Source: Heligmosomoides polygyrus polygyrus (Eukaryota > Nematoda > Chromadorea > Rhabditida > Heligmosomidae). From it: DNA of 64,000 nt. Each line of letters begins with the position of its first letter. Positions within the stretch are counted from its first letter, which is position 1. The DNA lies in the NCBI GenBank assembly GCA_947396885.1, contig OX377206.1, positions 17,417,114 to 17,481,113 of the forward strand. The letters run 5' to 3'. The position numbers were made by a program, and so were the translations under genes. Under the pieces are notes generated by a model that ran no database searches, was not told where the DNA came from, and was given only the letters and a program-made list of their open reading frames with translations. Below are positions 22,828-35,072 of the stretch, piece after piece.

Positions 22828-25800
22828 GTGACGCAGGTCCGTTCCTCCACGTGGTGCCACTGGAAACTGCCCGCTCTGCGAGCTAAGACGAACACGGACA
22901 TTCGATTGCAGGCGACAGGCCCTTGTGACAGGCCGGCCTACGAACTCCCATGTCACATCACATGGTTCATGACATTGCAAGTTTTTCGTGATAGTGCTAC
23001 GGCGTCCGCGGGAGCCGACGCGCACTCGCAGAGCCCGGCGAGTGTGAGAAGTATGCGAGGGTCCCTGATGCGAGGACGGCATCGGGAGGCAACTGAGCTA
23101 GTCCGAAAGTCCCGTAACGTAAGCAGGACCCGCGTGGCAACGCTGAATGTGGGTACGTTGACGGGCCGCTCGTGCGAGTTGGTTGAAGCACTGGAGCGTA
23201 GAAGAGTTAATTTCTGTGCGGTGCAGGAGACGAGGTGGTCCTGCCGCAAGTCAAGGGACATGGGACGTGGCTTCAAGGCCGTTCTATGTGGAAGTCCCAG
23301 CACCACTAGTGGTGTCGGAATAATCGTCTCCGAACGATTTCGTGACTCGATTGTAAGCGTTGAGCGCTTTGACGATCGATTGATGAAGATCGTTGTCGCC
23401 GCTAAGGAGCGACTCTACCACTTCTTCTCTGCGTATGCTCCGCAGACTGGCTGCTCCGATCAAGCCAAGGATGAGTTTTGGAACCTGCTGGATGAGAGGA
23501 CAGCAGAGGTACCGTCGAAAGATGTCATCATAGTCGCTGGTGACCTTAATGGGCACGTAGGTGCTACGAAAGACGAGTACAGCTGTCATGGTGGTTTCGG
23601 ATACGGATCACGTAACGCCGATGGTGAGCGCATTCTTGAGTATGCGGAGTCGCATAGTCTCACCATTGTAAACACCGTCTTCCGAAAACGTGACTCCCAC
23701 CTCATCTCATATTATAGTGGGAGCTCCAAGTCTCAGATAGACTTTGTGCTTGTGAAGGATCGTGACCGGAGTCTTGTCACAGACGCGAAGATCGTTCCGT
23801 ATGAGGCGGTCGCTCCACAGCACCGACCGCTGATCTGCACTCTGAAGATTGTCCCTCCGAGGCTGAAGCAGGTCGAGCGATGCGGTGCTGCAAGAATCAA
23901 GTGGTGGCGAACGAGAGAGACGGAAGCAGCTGTGATTTCTCGCCTGCGGTTACCGACAGTCACGACTGTCGACGAAACTTGGAAGAAAACGACCGACGCG
24001 ATTCGTCAAGTTGCACAGTCGGAACTCGGCATTACGAAGCCTGGGCGACGGAAGGTCGACAAGCAGGCATGGCTGTGGACAGATGATGTGAAAGCAAAAG
24101 TGCGAGAGAAGAAGTCGCTTTATCGCGTGTTTCTCGGCGAAAAGACGGCCGATAACTGGCGGAAGTACCAAGAAGTGAGGAAAGCTGCAAAGAAGGCCGT
24201 GGCTGTTGCAAAAGCCACTCATTATGGAGATGTCAACGAGAAGCTCGAGTCACGCGATGGCGAGCGGTATCTGTACCGGCTTGCTAAGAATCGCCATCGG
24301 CAGACCGAGGACTTCGAGAAGTTTTTCGGCATCAATGATGAGAACGGCCATCTTCTTACGGACCGCAAGAAGGCATTGAAGCGATGGCGCGACTACTTTG
24401 AGGAAATCTCTACAGTAGAATTTCCTCATCCAGCCATCCCTTCCACGGCTCCAACCCACGGCCCCGTTCAGAAGATCACCGTGGAGGAGATTGAAGCGGC
24501 TTTGAAGAAGATGAGGCCAGGCAAAGCGACTGGGCCCGATGACGTGGCAGCTGATTTATGGAAGTCCAAGTACTGGTACCCTGCTGAATGGTTGGCGAAG
24601 TTCTTTAATCAGGTTGTGGCGGAGAAGAAAGTGCCTGAGTGTTGGCGTCAAAGTACGACTATTCCAATTTGGAAGAAGAAGGGCAGTCCTGCAGACTGCT
24701 CCAATTACCGTCCGATTCGCTTGCTTTCGCACAGCATGAAGATCTTTGAGCGAGTTGTCGATGGACGAATTCGAGACATCGTCCAGCTGTCCAGCAATCA
24801 GTGCGGCTTCGTGGCTGGCTGTGGCACCGTTGATGCCATACATGCCGTCAGCTCCTGATAGAGAAGCATCGCGAGAAACAGAAGCCAGTGCACATAGCCT
24901 TTCTCGACTTGGAGAAGGCCTTTGACCGCGTACCGCGTGAAGTGATATGGTACGCCCTGCGTCAGCATGGAGTTCCTGAAGAGCTCATAGAGTGGGTGCG
25001 AATTCTCTACTCTTGTCCAAAGAGTCGAGTTCAAGCTGCAGCTGGGACCTCGATGGAGTTTCCCATCTCTGTCCGAGTACACCAGGGGGGTTCTGCGCTT
25101 TCCCCACTCCTCTTTGTTGTCGTCATGGATGCCATCACACGAGAGAAGCCCGTCCCTTGGACGTTGCTTTATGCCGATGACGTGATGCTCGCTAGCGAAG
25201 ATAAAGGAGAACTCGAGCGAGAGTTGCAAGCTTGGTGTGATCGCTTGGAGCGGTTTGGACTCAGACTGAACGTGAAGAAGACCGAGTATTTAACGACGGA
25301 CGTTACCGAGTCCAGCTCCATCAAGGTTAACAGCATCGAGCTTCCACGCACTGCGGTCTTTAAGTACCTGGGATCAGCAGTCGCGTCTGACGGCAAACTG
25401 ATGGTCGAAGTGAATTCACGCGTGAGTGCAGCTTGGTCCAAGTGGCGCTCGTTGACTGGCGTGCTCTGTGACAAGAAGATACCAGAGCGCTTTAAGTCGA
25501 AGATCTACAGAGCAGTCGTCCGGCCGGTAGCAATGTACGGCGCTGAGTGTTGGCCAGCGACCAAGGAAGTTGAAACGCGCCTCAGCGTCATGGAGACGAA
25601 GAGGCTGCGCTGGACGGCAGGAGTTACGCGCATGGACCGCATCCGAAACGATGCTATTCGGCAGAAGTTCGGTGTCGAGCCGATAACTGACAAGATGCGC
25701 GAAGCTCGCTTACGATGGTACGGCCGCGTTCTGCGTGGAGAAGAAGACAGCGTCCGCAAGATAGGCCTTAACTTCGAGGTAATAGGAAAGCGGCCTAGAG

Positions 25801-25943
25801 TGCGCCCGAAGCAGCGATGGGCTGATACGTTACATACGGACTTGAAAGTAGCTGGTGTCCACCACGATCTAGCGCTGGATCGGGAAGGGTGGCGTCATGA
25901 CACCAGAATAGCGGACCCCGCCACGAAGCGGGACAAACGCTGA
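22828..25943 (+). pseudogene. RTE endonuclease-reverse transcriptase, frameshifted
   Basis: First frame 22828-24858 (676 codons). From about residue 101 (TRVATLNVGTLTGRSCELVE) lies an APE-type endonuclease with QETRW, AGDLNGHVG, SQIDFVL and PQHRPL. From about residue 555 (VEEIEAALKKMRPGKATGPD) lies the reverse transcriptase. At about 24851 one C is missing relative to copy 3, giving HAVSS and a stop. The frame resumes at 24858-25943 with AFLDLEKAFDRVP and the catalytic YADDVMLASED, ending KRDKR. Six bases are also missing after MDAITRE. An ATG at 23053 (MRGSLMRGRH) is a likelier start than 22828. Inactive by one base. Confidence 0.9.
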
Positions 25944-26006
25944 AGAAGAAGAAGAAGAAGAAGAAGAAGAAGAAGAAGAAGAAGAAGAAGAAGAAGAAGA
26001 AGAAGA
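25943..26006 (+). repeat. (GAA)n tail of RTE-A copy 1
   Basis: About 20 perfect AAG/GAA triplets immediately after the stop codon, matching the tail of copy 2. It acts as the element's 3' terminus. Confidence 0.9.
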
Positions 26007-26446
26007 TAATCCCTTTATCAATACCAGCTGACCTACCTATGGACATCCAAACCGCATTTAACCTATGGCATTGCAAACAAAATTTCTGATGGTTCGTGGT
26101 AAACTATTAAGTTAGCAAGGTGATTTTCTGCGATCTCTGTCCACAACCTGTGGGCAGATCACGAATTCACCACCTTCATCACTCCAGAGACTCTTATTTC
26201 GTTACGAGCTATTAAATCCCGCAATTCCCTGAAACCTTCCCACTGGTCCTCTATCAAGTTCGTTGTTCTCTCGCGGCTGTGTTAACGAAACACACGAAGA
26301 ATATCTGATGACAGAAGTTTGAACCGACCTCAGGAGTTGGTTCCGATTCTTTATAGAAGAATCGTGGGAAGGGAATAGGTGAGAGCGTTGTTCGCAGCGA
26401 CTCTTCGTTTCTACGAAGTTCAGAGTTGCACTTAGTTCTTGGTCTC
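26007..26446. other. No feature recognised
   Basis: Unique-looking spacer between the RTE tail and the inverted array copy R. No supported exon. Confidence 0.35.
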
Positions 26447-27336
26447 ATCCGCGACGCTGTCGCCGGCAGCGTCGCAGGGACGCTATACTCCCGCCGCCGT
26501 TCGGCGTCGACGAGATGTCGCAGTGCGGAGCGCTGGCCCTCTGGCCGCGGAGGGCGCATGTCAGCAGCTTTCTCTCCCGCATGTACTCCCTAGCTCATCA
26601 TGCCGGAGCTTCCGCGCTGTCGGTGACAGGTAGTCGGCGGCGGGTCGCAGCGTCGCCGAAGTATAACATAGGCCTATAACATATGCCTAGTCAAAAAACG
26701 CGTAAATGATGGGACGCAGCGAAGGATTCTCACAGAACTTTCGGCACTGGTCAAGTTTCTACCCGAGCTGTTTGTGCCACATCATGTGGTGCCAGAGTAG
26801 TTTAACGTTAAAAGATGATAGATGGATGTTAGTACTAGAGAGCCAGCGCTGCACGCGTTGAAAATGTATGTGCGATGACGTCCATTTAACAGCTTCAGGA
26901 TTTGCGGATAGCGGCGCATAAAGCATCTAGAGAGGACTTCCAGAATATGTCTTCTAGAAACACTTTGCTGGGACCGTGCATGGCGAACCCCAAATGGTGA
27001 CAGATTAACACGATCCTTTTGTTGTTTCCCTCTTCTGGGAAGGAGCAACTCTGAAAACCTCTGGCGTTGTCCTTGCCCTTTATACGTAAATTTGGAGCGT
27101 TGAACTAGGCGTCAGCGAATACAAACACCCGGAGACTGGGGCTGGAGAACTTATCCACCGGTCGCTTCGTGCAGATGAGTTTCATCATGTACCCTGTCAG
27201 TCTTTTGTAGGTTAACACTTCGTCCACCGTCGACAACACGCTCCCCGCCCATCGTACTGTTCGGACTTGCCGCCTACAATTCTTTGCTATTCATGGCTCA
27301 CCGACCAATGTCGGCTCCACACCGCAGGTTTATATA
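26447..27336 (-). repeat. Inverted start of block L (copy R)
   Basis: Reverse complement of about 9703-10598: the GC foldback repeat (26447-26690), then the cassette relic (GKDNARGFQSCSFPEEGNNK on the minus strand, ending in ALCAAIRKS), then the TATA box at 27329-27336. It stops inside the foldback repeat, so the rearrangement breakpoint is at 26447. Confidence 0.75.
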
Positions 27337-27592
27337 GGTTGGGAGCCTATGCGACGCAGGGGGCGGAGTTATGCAAGAGAGCTAGACCTAGGTACGATCA
27401 ATTATTTTGTTAAAGTGAAGCACTAATCGTACATGCTTCGAATTTTTCTCAGTAGCACTCTACACCTACAATCGGGAAAAATTAGAAAACGCGGAGGAAA
27501 ACTTGTCGTTTGCTTGAAAAATTGTCATTCTTCCAGTGCAGTGTTGGTCATTAGGCTAGACCGCGAGTACCCAGGCCAACTGCATTGTCTAA

Positions 27593-27928
27593 GGCCTTGT
27601 GCATACTTCCCGTCGCCGCGATTGAATCGCGGCGATGAGTTTTGCAGAGCGACGCGAAAGAATTTGAATTTCTCTGTGCTCGTCGCATTGCCCATCGCTC
27701 TGCAAGGGAGCGCGACGGCGATCGATCTAGGATCAACGCTAAACACCGCGCGCGGCGCGAAAAAGTATGCCATGCCCGCGATGAGCGCGGGAAGCCATCG
27801 CGCATGCCGATCGCCACTGTTGCGGCGGCCGCGGCGAGGTTTTCTTTGACTATTCGGCCGCGTGCGGCGGAATGGCCATGAACTGATCGCCGCGATGGCA
27901 TCGCGGCGATGGAAGTATGCCCCCGGCC
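27593..27928. mobile_element. PIF/Harbinger-like MITE, copy 1 (336 bp)
   Basis: The ends are GGCCTTGTGCATACTTCC and, inverted, GGCCGGGGGCATACTTCC. They are flanked by TAA on both sides (27590-27592, 27929-27931). The other three A copies carry the uninterrupted TGTTAGACAATG or its variant. A 3-bp TWA duplication and GGCC-type ends fit the PIF/Harbinger group. The inside holds further palindromes (CGCCGCGAT, ATCGCGGCG) but no transposase. Confidence 0.88.
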
Positions 27929-28584
27929 TAACACTGTCCTCGCATCAGCACTCGTAACACCTTTGCAATTGCTCCGAGTAAAATACAAGATTTTCGCCCT
28001 AGTTTCCAATTTTCTCCGATTGCAAGTGAGGTATGAATCCATCTTCATCCTTGAATAGTTCTCCCATAAATAGCGCTGACTTACCTGCGAGTTTTCAGAT
28101 ATCCCGAGAGCTGGTGATCCCACTGGACCCGATCCAGAAGCCGGGTGGGGCTGTGGTTGTGGACACGTGACAGCAATTGCATGAGTGGTTTGTGTTATGG
28201 TCCGTATGGTCCGGAGCGGCAGTCCAACCGATGAAATGGCGCCACTGCAATTTCTCGTGCAGACTCTGTGGATGAACCAACGAGCACAACAACTGGTTAC
28301 CTTTCAATGCTGAAATTGTGGTTTATAATGGGCAGTGGCAGTGTCTCCGCCTCTGACAGCCCATACACGCATCTTACGGTCAGCGTTTCGTCGCCTTGCA
28401 GAATTACTGCTGGATTTTGACCGATCCGGATGCGATTATGAATGGTACAAACGCGCGACCCCAGGGAGGTTAGATACTATCGCTCAGAAGAGGTTGTAGA
28501 GGCGGTAAATAGAAGGCGTTTTTAGCCAAAAATTTACAGTGCTTAGAAAAATAATGATTGCTGATTATAATAAAACCTAAATCT

Positions 28585-29320
28585 GGCACTAGTGTACTTT
28601 TTGTACCGCACTAAATCTTGTTCAAACCAGGTCTACTAGGGGTAATCTGCCATGGGAAGAACGAATATCATAGTCGTTTTTTGCGGAAATGCCTTATAAC
28701 CGCGTTATATTAAGTTAGAATCGCTCAAGGCCTTGCGAAATAGCGCGCCCTGGTAAGAGACGCAGAGACTCCGCCCCTACCAGCACGCACTCGCGGCCGT
28801 CTCCGAGGGGGGAGTGGGCACGCCGTGGCGACTAGCTACACAGCGCGAATGTGAATGCAGTCTTATCTCCTCGTTTCGATTAAAGATCCGCGTCTTATTT
28901 GCTTCCGTACTGGGCAAGGGAGGGAACTCCAGGATGAAAGAAATCTTAACAAGCGTGCGCTAGTGAGCCCACACCCCGGAGTCCCTGTTCTGTGCTCTCC
29001 TCCGCTGAAGCGGAGGAGAGCACAGAACAGAGCTTTCAAGGCTTTTCGAGATTTCAAGGCTTATGCTCTGGCTAACCTCTGCTGCAGGCTAGAGACGGCG
29101 AAATAGTGCGCATCAGTAGGAGGCGCACACTCTGCATCTCTTACCAGCGCGCGCTATTCGCGCTATTCGCAAGGCCCTGGACGATTTCAACTTAATATAA
29201 CGCGCTTATAAGGCATTTCCACAAAAAACGACTACGATATTCGTTCTTCCCATGGCAGATTACCCCTAGTAGACCTATTTTGAACAAGATTCAGTGCGGT
29301 ACAAAAAGCACACTAGTACC
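28585..29320. mobile_element. hAT-like foldback element, copy 4 (inverted)
   Basis: Flanked by CTAAATCT on both sides (28577-28584, 29321-29328), the reverse complement of the AGATTTAG duplication at the other copies. Near its centre is a perfect hairpin with arms TCTGTGCTCTCCTCCGCT / AGCGGAGGAGAGCACAGA (about 28990-29030). Copies 1 and 2 have lost half of this hairpin, leaving TCTGTGCTCTAGAATTGGGC. Confidence 0.82.
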
Positions 29321-30303
29321 CTAAATCTCAAACCTCATCAACCTTATTTATTCTTTGGCCACTGATTCTTTATTTTCGTGTTCAAGCACAATATCTGGGT
29401 TCAACCATCGGAAAATTATGGATTCTAAGCAACTTGTACTTGTTTTTCCCTCCATTGCAAGCTCTTCTTTTTGTGCACAAATAAATAAATGGTTGAATAA
29501 ACGCGTACTTTTCGACTGTGGTGGATGTCTCAGTCCTCGTAGTCAGATCAGCTGCTTGGTTATCTACCTGAGCGTCGCTAATATCGTTGACATTCTTCGA
29601 CCCTTCAGTTCCGGTTCGATCTGTGATGCGTGATGGCAACTGAGGGATGATCGCAACCCGGATGGCGCCCATCCAACAAATCCTCCAGTTGACTGCTCTG
29701 AGCTGGAATAGGCAGAATAACATGAAAAACCTGACGCTGTCAGTCGATCGATTGGCATTCCATGCACTGACCTCCTTGTCGGGCATTGGCGTTGAGATTT
29801 TGTCGCCCCATTAAGTCCTCAAGCTGAGCGTTCAGATTGCTGGCATCTATGCTGGTTTGGCTGTCTATATTCTGAAGCAGAACCGCTCAAGGAGTTCTTC
29901 ATCGGTAATGCAACTGTTTTTGGATAAGGGGAGGCTTTGCATGAACAAGATACCAGATTTCAACCGAAAACTGATTTGTATTGAAAAAGCAAATCCTTTT
30001 TATACTCTTTGTTTCCGTTAAAGATTTATAAAATGAGCTAAGCACCTTACAAATCAAACTAGACAGAGTGAACGCTAATACTCCTGAAGGTATTAGCGAC
30101 ATTTCTTATTTCTATTTCTTTTGATCATGAAACTATCTACCCTTTAGATACAAGGACATCTTGGGCTAATGATGAGAGGCAGAATACAATGTTGTTGCAG
30201 TGTGCGAAACGAAAAGATCGCACCATGTAGTCGTTCAGTTTGACGTGATTTTTATCTAGCGGGTACTGCAAATGGTGATTAAATGTTATGCTTTGGATAG
30301 TTG

Positions 30304-30830
30304 AGAGTTTTCGCAAATGTTTCTTCTAAACGGTAGACCTTACCAGAGGCGGATATATATCGTGTATGTATGCTAGCAAGTCTACAATTCAACTGAGTTT
30401 GAATATCTCAAAAATAGGATGAAGTTGAGGGAACTCCAATTTTCTCCACTTTACCACCTTTCCACCACTTTTTTCGATTCCTCATCTATTACTCTACAAA
30501 AGGAACAAAGGTGTGCAGTAGGAAGATGCTCCGGTCGTCCCAAACACACCGCTTCAAGGTTCTTGATTTGAATCTACCCAAGCCACCCAAGCCCACCATC
30601 CCTATGGAGTCCATTAATTGGTAACAGATTTGTCCGGAAAGGATAAAGGACTGGCTTTTCCATCGTCTGGCCACCGTAACTCACTCTATATGCCAAATAC
30701 GCATTCTAATTGTGTCTACATATGATATCACGAAGATGTAGAATGAGTGGCGCCCTCAAAATAGGGATTGACTAATCCTCTTCTATCCTTTCATCTTCAC
30801 AACGCTCCTTTAAAGTCGAAAAGTCGTCCC
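30304..30830 (-). repeat. Inverted end of block L (copy R)
   Basis: Reverse complement of about 11430-11941, including the diverged SINE-like part. It places the end of L directly before block A, as in L1-A2 and L2-A3. Confidence 0.7.
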
Positions 30831-31317
30831 CGCTCTTCACCTAAGGAAATTAGTTGATACTGCAACCTTTTTAAAGAGAACGGATTGACATGTAAAAAGA
30901 TCAAGTAAATATTTATGTTGCTGTCACAACCTATACATAAAAGAGTTAGCGGTCGATGACGTTTGAGTGATCTAACCTGCGTGAGATACGCCTCAACATC
31001 TTTCGCGCGAGCATCTTCACCACCTATATGTAAAAGAGTTGGCGGTCGATGACGTTTGAGTGATATAATCAGCGTGAGATACGCCTCATCGTGTACATGG
31101 CAAAATTTGCCATTCAACGTGAGATGTTGCTGCAGCAGCGGAAGCGCGACATTTTACTGCTTCACACAACGGCTACTGAACACGTTTCCGAGCGTTCAGA
31201 TTCAGAAGCCGTACCCCATCTTCACGCCATGAGCATGGGAGGATCATTAAAGGGGTTAGGAGTAGTATACATTGGTTCCGAATGAATCATTTTCTGATAT
31301 CCGATTCGGATATCCGA
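30831..31317. repeat. Spacer with a direct repeat of about 85 bp
   Basis: The segment around GCGGTCGATGACGTTTGAGT ... GCGTGAGATACGCCTC occurs twice, at about 30945-30993 and 31035-31088. No gene is supported in the rest. Confidence 0.5.
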
Positions 31318-31796
31318 CCCGAATCATCCAATTATCCGGCCACCGCAAAATCGCCTTTATCCGAAGCATCCAAAAATCCGTGGTCGCGAAATTGCCATTA
31401 TCCCAATCATTCAATTACCCGAACCCCCTGGATGATTTAGCTAAAATCGGATAAAATCAGATAACCCGTTCAATTTCCTCGCTTGATTTTGATATCGCGC
31501 ACCTTGGATAAAAGCACATTCAAAACGAATTTCGCGGGCGGGCACGGTGCTGAGTCATACGTTTTCGCGCCCCACTGTGAAATAGTGCCGTAGTGACGTT
31601 GACAAGTCTAGCACGCTGCTGACCGTTATGTCGATCCTGACATCTTTTTCTTCAAGTGTAATGTTGCGCTGCCGGGGGACAGGAAGAATGGAGACCGAGG
31701 GAAAGGGATTACGCTGGGGTCACATCTAGAGCAGCCCCATACCGCACTTTGTGCTGCACGAAATTAAAAATGTTATCCTTCAACACTTGTGTGATT
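31318..31796 (-). repeat. Inverted copy of 6473-6990
   Basis: Contains the ATCCAATTATCCGG-type degenerate repeats and matches the reverse complement of the segment left of block A1. It shows that the inversion involving copy R extends beyond A and L. Confidence 0.7.
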
Positions 31797-32269
31797 AGTA
31801 TTATCAATTATTTTTTTAAAAAATGTACAATAACCTTTCTCGAGTGGAATTCCATCCATTGGCATACATACTTCACTGGTAATCGGAGAAAAATGGAGAT
31901 GAAGGCGAAAATCTTCTTTAAAAAAATTACTCATAAAAACGTAAAAAATACTCATAAAATTAATTTTGCTCATAAAAATTGCAAAGATGTTGCGCGTGCT
32001 GACGCAAGTCCAGTGTTAGACAATGCGGCTGGCCTAGTTAGTCGTGGTCTAGCCTAATGACCAACACTGCACTGTAAGAATGACCATTTTTCAAGCAAAC
32101 GACAAGGTTTCCTCCACGTTTTCTAATTGTTCCCGGTTGCTGGTGTAGAGTGCTAGTGAGAAAATTTTGAAGCATGTACGAATATTGCTTCTCTTTAATA
32201 AAATAATTGATCGTACCTAGGACCAGCTCTCTTGCATAACTCCGCCCCCTGCGTCGCAAAGGCTCCCAA
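31797..32269 (+). repeat. Tail of a block A copy
   Basis: A diverged block-A end (GATGTTGCGCGTGCTGACGC, then AATAAAATAATTGATCGTAC, ending GCAAAGGCTCCCAAC). It is AT-richer than other copies and truncated at its 5' side. It continues into L2 after the hAT-like insertion. Confidence 0.65.
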
Positions 32270-34476
32270 CAGGGATGGGCGGAATTTCTGTTTTCTGTTT
32301 TCTGATTTTCTGGCCATTTTGGACAAATTTTTTCTGTTTTCTGTTTTCTGGGAAAATGGCGAAAAATTGGCCAGAAAACAGAAAATAGAGTTACGAACAA
32401 AATGTTATCACAGAAATCTATTGAAAGGGATCCAAAAAGTATTATAGAATAGTGAGCTTCATTCCACAATAGTATTTCTAGAGCATCTTAAATGGAAAGC
32501 ATGTGGCGTTTTTGGATGTGCTCGTGTAGTAATTGCGCCGCATACTCATGAACTATCACTAAAATTTTATATTAAAACTTGAAAACTAGTATTCTGAGGG
32601 CATTAAATTATGTACTAACTAACCACTTGTCCTAGAGTTACTGTGGGTAGGGTTATTCTCCACCTCCGGTTTAAAAATTGATCACTGTTAGTCGGTCATC
32701 CCCAGTATCGCTTTCTGCGGAGCCTTCGTCGAAGCTGCTTTTCTAACTATGAAGATTCCTCCTTGGTGTCACAAACTAGTAAGAGACAGAAAAGTTTTAG
32801 TTACCTTCGATTTCGCTGCTGTAATGATACAGTACTGATACACGAAATTTCTCATTTATCACTTATATCATCTGTCGTCCCATTGATCATCGAGTTGTTC
32901 AAGCGGGCACCAGCAGCGTCTCAACACGTCCATGCCACGTGCCAGCGTATCTCAAGAATCCTTTTCGCACGAGGGACACGAAGAGCGTCATATTGTTTAT
33001 TCAGGGCTTTGACGAAGTCCGACCAACGCGTAGGTGGGCATCCTGGTGTTTTCTTGACATCCCGTGGAGTCTAGTCGGTGATGGCTCTCGTCCACTCGGT
33101 GTCTGCGAAGCGCATTACGTGGCCCGCCTAATTTTCGACGACTTGGCCTATGCGACAGCGTCCCTGGTCTTCGAACGTCGGCGAAGCTCGGAAGTCTCGA
33201 GGCCTTCTCTCACTTGCATGAGTCGTATCTCTACATCTACAGCTCTCGAAGGACTCTGATGTACTGAGTAGGAACGCCCTGGGTGAGCAGGGCTTCCATG
33301 ACCGCTTCAGTCTCGACGAAGTCGAATGCCTTCTTCAGGTCGATGAACGTAAGGCACAGCGGCAGCTTGTACTCTCGCGACACTTCGATGAGCTTCGTAA
33401 TGGTGTGTATGTGGTCGATCGTGCTGAATCCTCTCTGAAATCCTGCTTGTTCGCATGACTGTACGTCATCTAGGGTTCTGCCGATCCTATTCAGGAGGAC
33501 TCGAGTTAACAGCTTATAGACTACGTACATCAGGCAGACCAGGCGATTGTTGCTAATGTCGTGCACTCCTCTGTACAGCAGGGCGGTTCTGCTGGTCTTC
33601 CACTGAGATTTAATATGATATATAGATATGAGATGAAATAATAATGTGATAAAGAGGGTATATGCTCGGTCTTCATTATATGGTGTCTACGCATTCAAAA
33701 AAAACACCTTCACCTAAGATCTGTTGTGCTGACAGCTCCTTCAGTCAAAATCTTGTACTGTACTGTAAGGCACCAAGCCAGTGCACATCATCTTTAGTCG
33801 GCTAAGCAGTAACTAGGTGCTGTAAAGAGCATTGGTAAGTTGGCCTGAGAACTTTCAGTTACGCGGAAACTAGGCTACTACAAGGAAAGGTATGACCAAG
33901 AACGAAACGAACTAAGGATACAGATTCTAGCGGAGCCAGTAATACTCAACGAATCTCTGCACAGCTTTAGAGTATGTTGCGAGAGTGGGTCTACAAACTC
34001 AAGCAATTGAGTTGAAATATGGAAACAGTGATCACTGATTCATCGTGTTCGGTACTCTAAAACTTTCTTACTAGTGGGACCATTATCTGATTGAGGCGTT
34101 CGCGGTGAAACGGGGCTGATGAGTAATGTTGTGTACTTCACGTGTCGAGATTCCTAGGATCTATCAGTCCAGATTTACAACTTGCTGATTGCAGTAGACT
34201 GGAATGTAGTAGAAATTTTTATAAACGCTAATAAAATAAAACGCTGGTCTACGACTACATTTCTAGTCATACAAAAGCATTTGCTACTGGAAAAATGAAT
34301 CTTTGGGTAAAATAATTAGATCGTGTGATAATTTCCAAATTTTCTGTTTTCTGATTTCTGTTTTCTGATTTTCTGGCGTTTTTGGCTTTTCTGTTTTCTG
34401 ATTTCTGTTTTCTGACGAAAGCGATTTTCTGTTTTCTGTTTTCTGGGAAAATTTTCAAAATTTCCGCCCATCCCTG
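32270..34476. mobile_element. hAT-like element (2.2 kb), non-autonomous
   Basis: The left end is CAGGGATGGGCGGAATTTCT and the right end, on the other strand, CAGGGATGGGCGGAAATTTT. The 8-bp duplication GCTCCCAA lies at 32262-32269 and 34477-34484. CAGGG-type ends with 8-bp duplications are typical of hAT elements. Subterminal sequence is made of TTCTGTTTTCTGATTTC repeats. No transposase is seen; the inside carries a fragment of RTE-B. It landed just upstream of the TATA box of L2. Confidence 0.88.
32890..33600 (-). pseudogene. RTE-B reverse transcriptase fragment nested in the hAT-like element
   Basis: On the minus strand, 33566-33237 reads LVCLMYVVYKLLTRVLLNRI, EQAGFQRGFSTIDHIHTITK and LCLTFIDLKKAFDFVETEAV, central RT motifs of an RTE/endonuclease-RT protein. 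After a deletion removing the catalytic box, the C-terminal part appears (AGHVMRFADTEWTRAITD, PTRWSDFVKALNKQYDALRV). Both ends and the middle are missing. It is the same family as 21446-22790. Confidence 0.85.
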
Positions 34477-34486
34477 GCTCCCAACC

Positions 34487-35072
34487 TATATAAACCTGCG
34501 GCGTGGGGCCGACATTGGTCGGTGAGCCATGAATCGCAAAGAATTGTAGGCGGCAAGTCCGAACAGTACGATGGGCGGGGAGCGTGTTGTCGAAGGTGGA
34601 CGAAGTGTTAACCCAAAAAAGACTGACAGGGTACATGATGAAACTCATCTGCACGATGCGACCGGTGGATAAGTTCTCCAGCTCCAGTCTACGGGTGTTT
34701 GTATTCGATGACGCCTAGTTCAACGCTCCAAATTTACGTATAAAGGGCAAGGACAACGCCAGAGGTTTTCAGAGTTGCTCCTTCCCAGAAGAGGGAAACA
34801 ACAAAAGGATCGTGTTAATCTGTCACCATTTGGGGTTCGCCATGCACGGTCCCAGCAAAGTGTTTCTGGAAGACATATTCTGGGAGTCTTCTCTCCAGCT
34901 GCGTTATGTGCCACTATCCGCAAATTTTGAAGCTGTTAAATGGACGTCATCGCACATACATTTTCAACGCATGCAGCGCTGGCTCTCTAGTACTAACATC
35001 CATCTATCATCTTTTAACGTTAAACTACTCTGGCACCACATGATGTGGCACAAACAGCTCGGGTAGAAACTT
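34487..35072 (+). pseudogene. TATA-led cassette, L2 copy
   Basis: TATATAAA at 34487-34494, ten bases to the left of which lies the hAT-like element's right edge and duplication. The cassette frame matches L1 (GKDNARGFQSCSFPEEGNNK, GPSKVFLEDIF) with the same internal stop after FDDA. The promoter-like part has mismatches (CCTGCGGCGTGGGG for CCCGCGGCGGGAGC). Confidence 0.45.

Larger units (their letters stand above)
22826..26006 (+). mobile_element. RTE-clade non-LTR retrotransposon, copy 1 (RTE-A)
   Basis: About 3.2 kb. It shares its first base (CTGTGACGCAGGTCC) with copy 3 at 61341, which marks the real 5' end. The 3' end is (GAA)n from 25943. There is no 3' untranslated region to speak of: the stop codon TGA leads straight into the repeat. 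No convincing target duplication is visible around this copy. It is close to the dingo-like RTE elements known from hookworms (family-level inference). Confidence 0.9.
27337..30303 (-). repeat. Block A, copy A4 (inverted)
   Basis: Reverse complement of block A. It carries the foldback element at 28585-29320 and is interrupted by a Harbinger-like MITE at 27593-27928 that the other copies lack. The possible coding frames noted in A1 are again readable in pieces (SRITDRTGTEGSKNVNDIS) but still frameshifted. Confidence 0.75.

Noticed and set aside
22826..26040. Target duplication around RTE-A copy 1
   Set aside because: AATCC occurs near both ends but the match is too short and not adjacent. I could not identify a convincing duplication.
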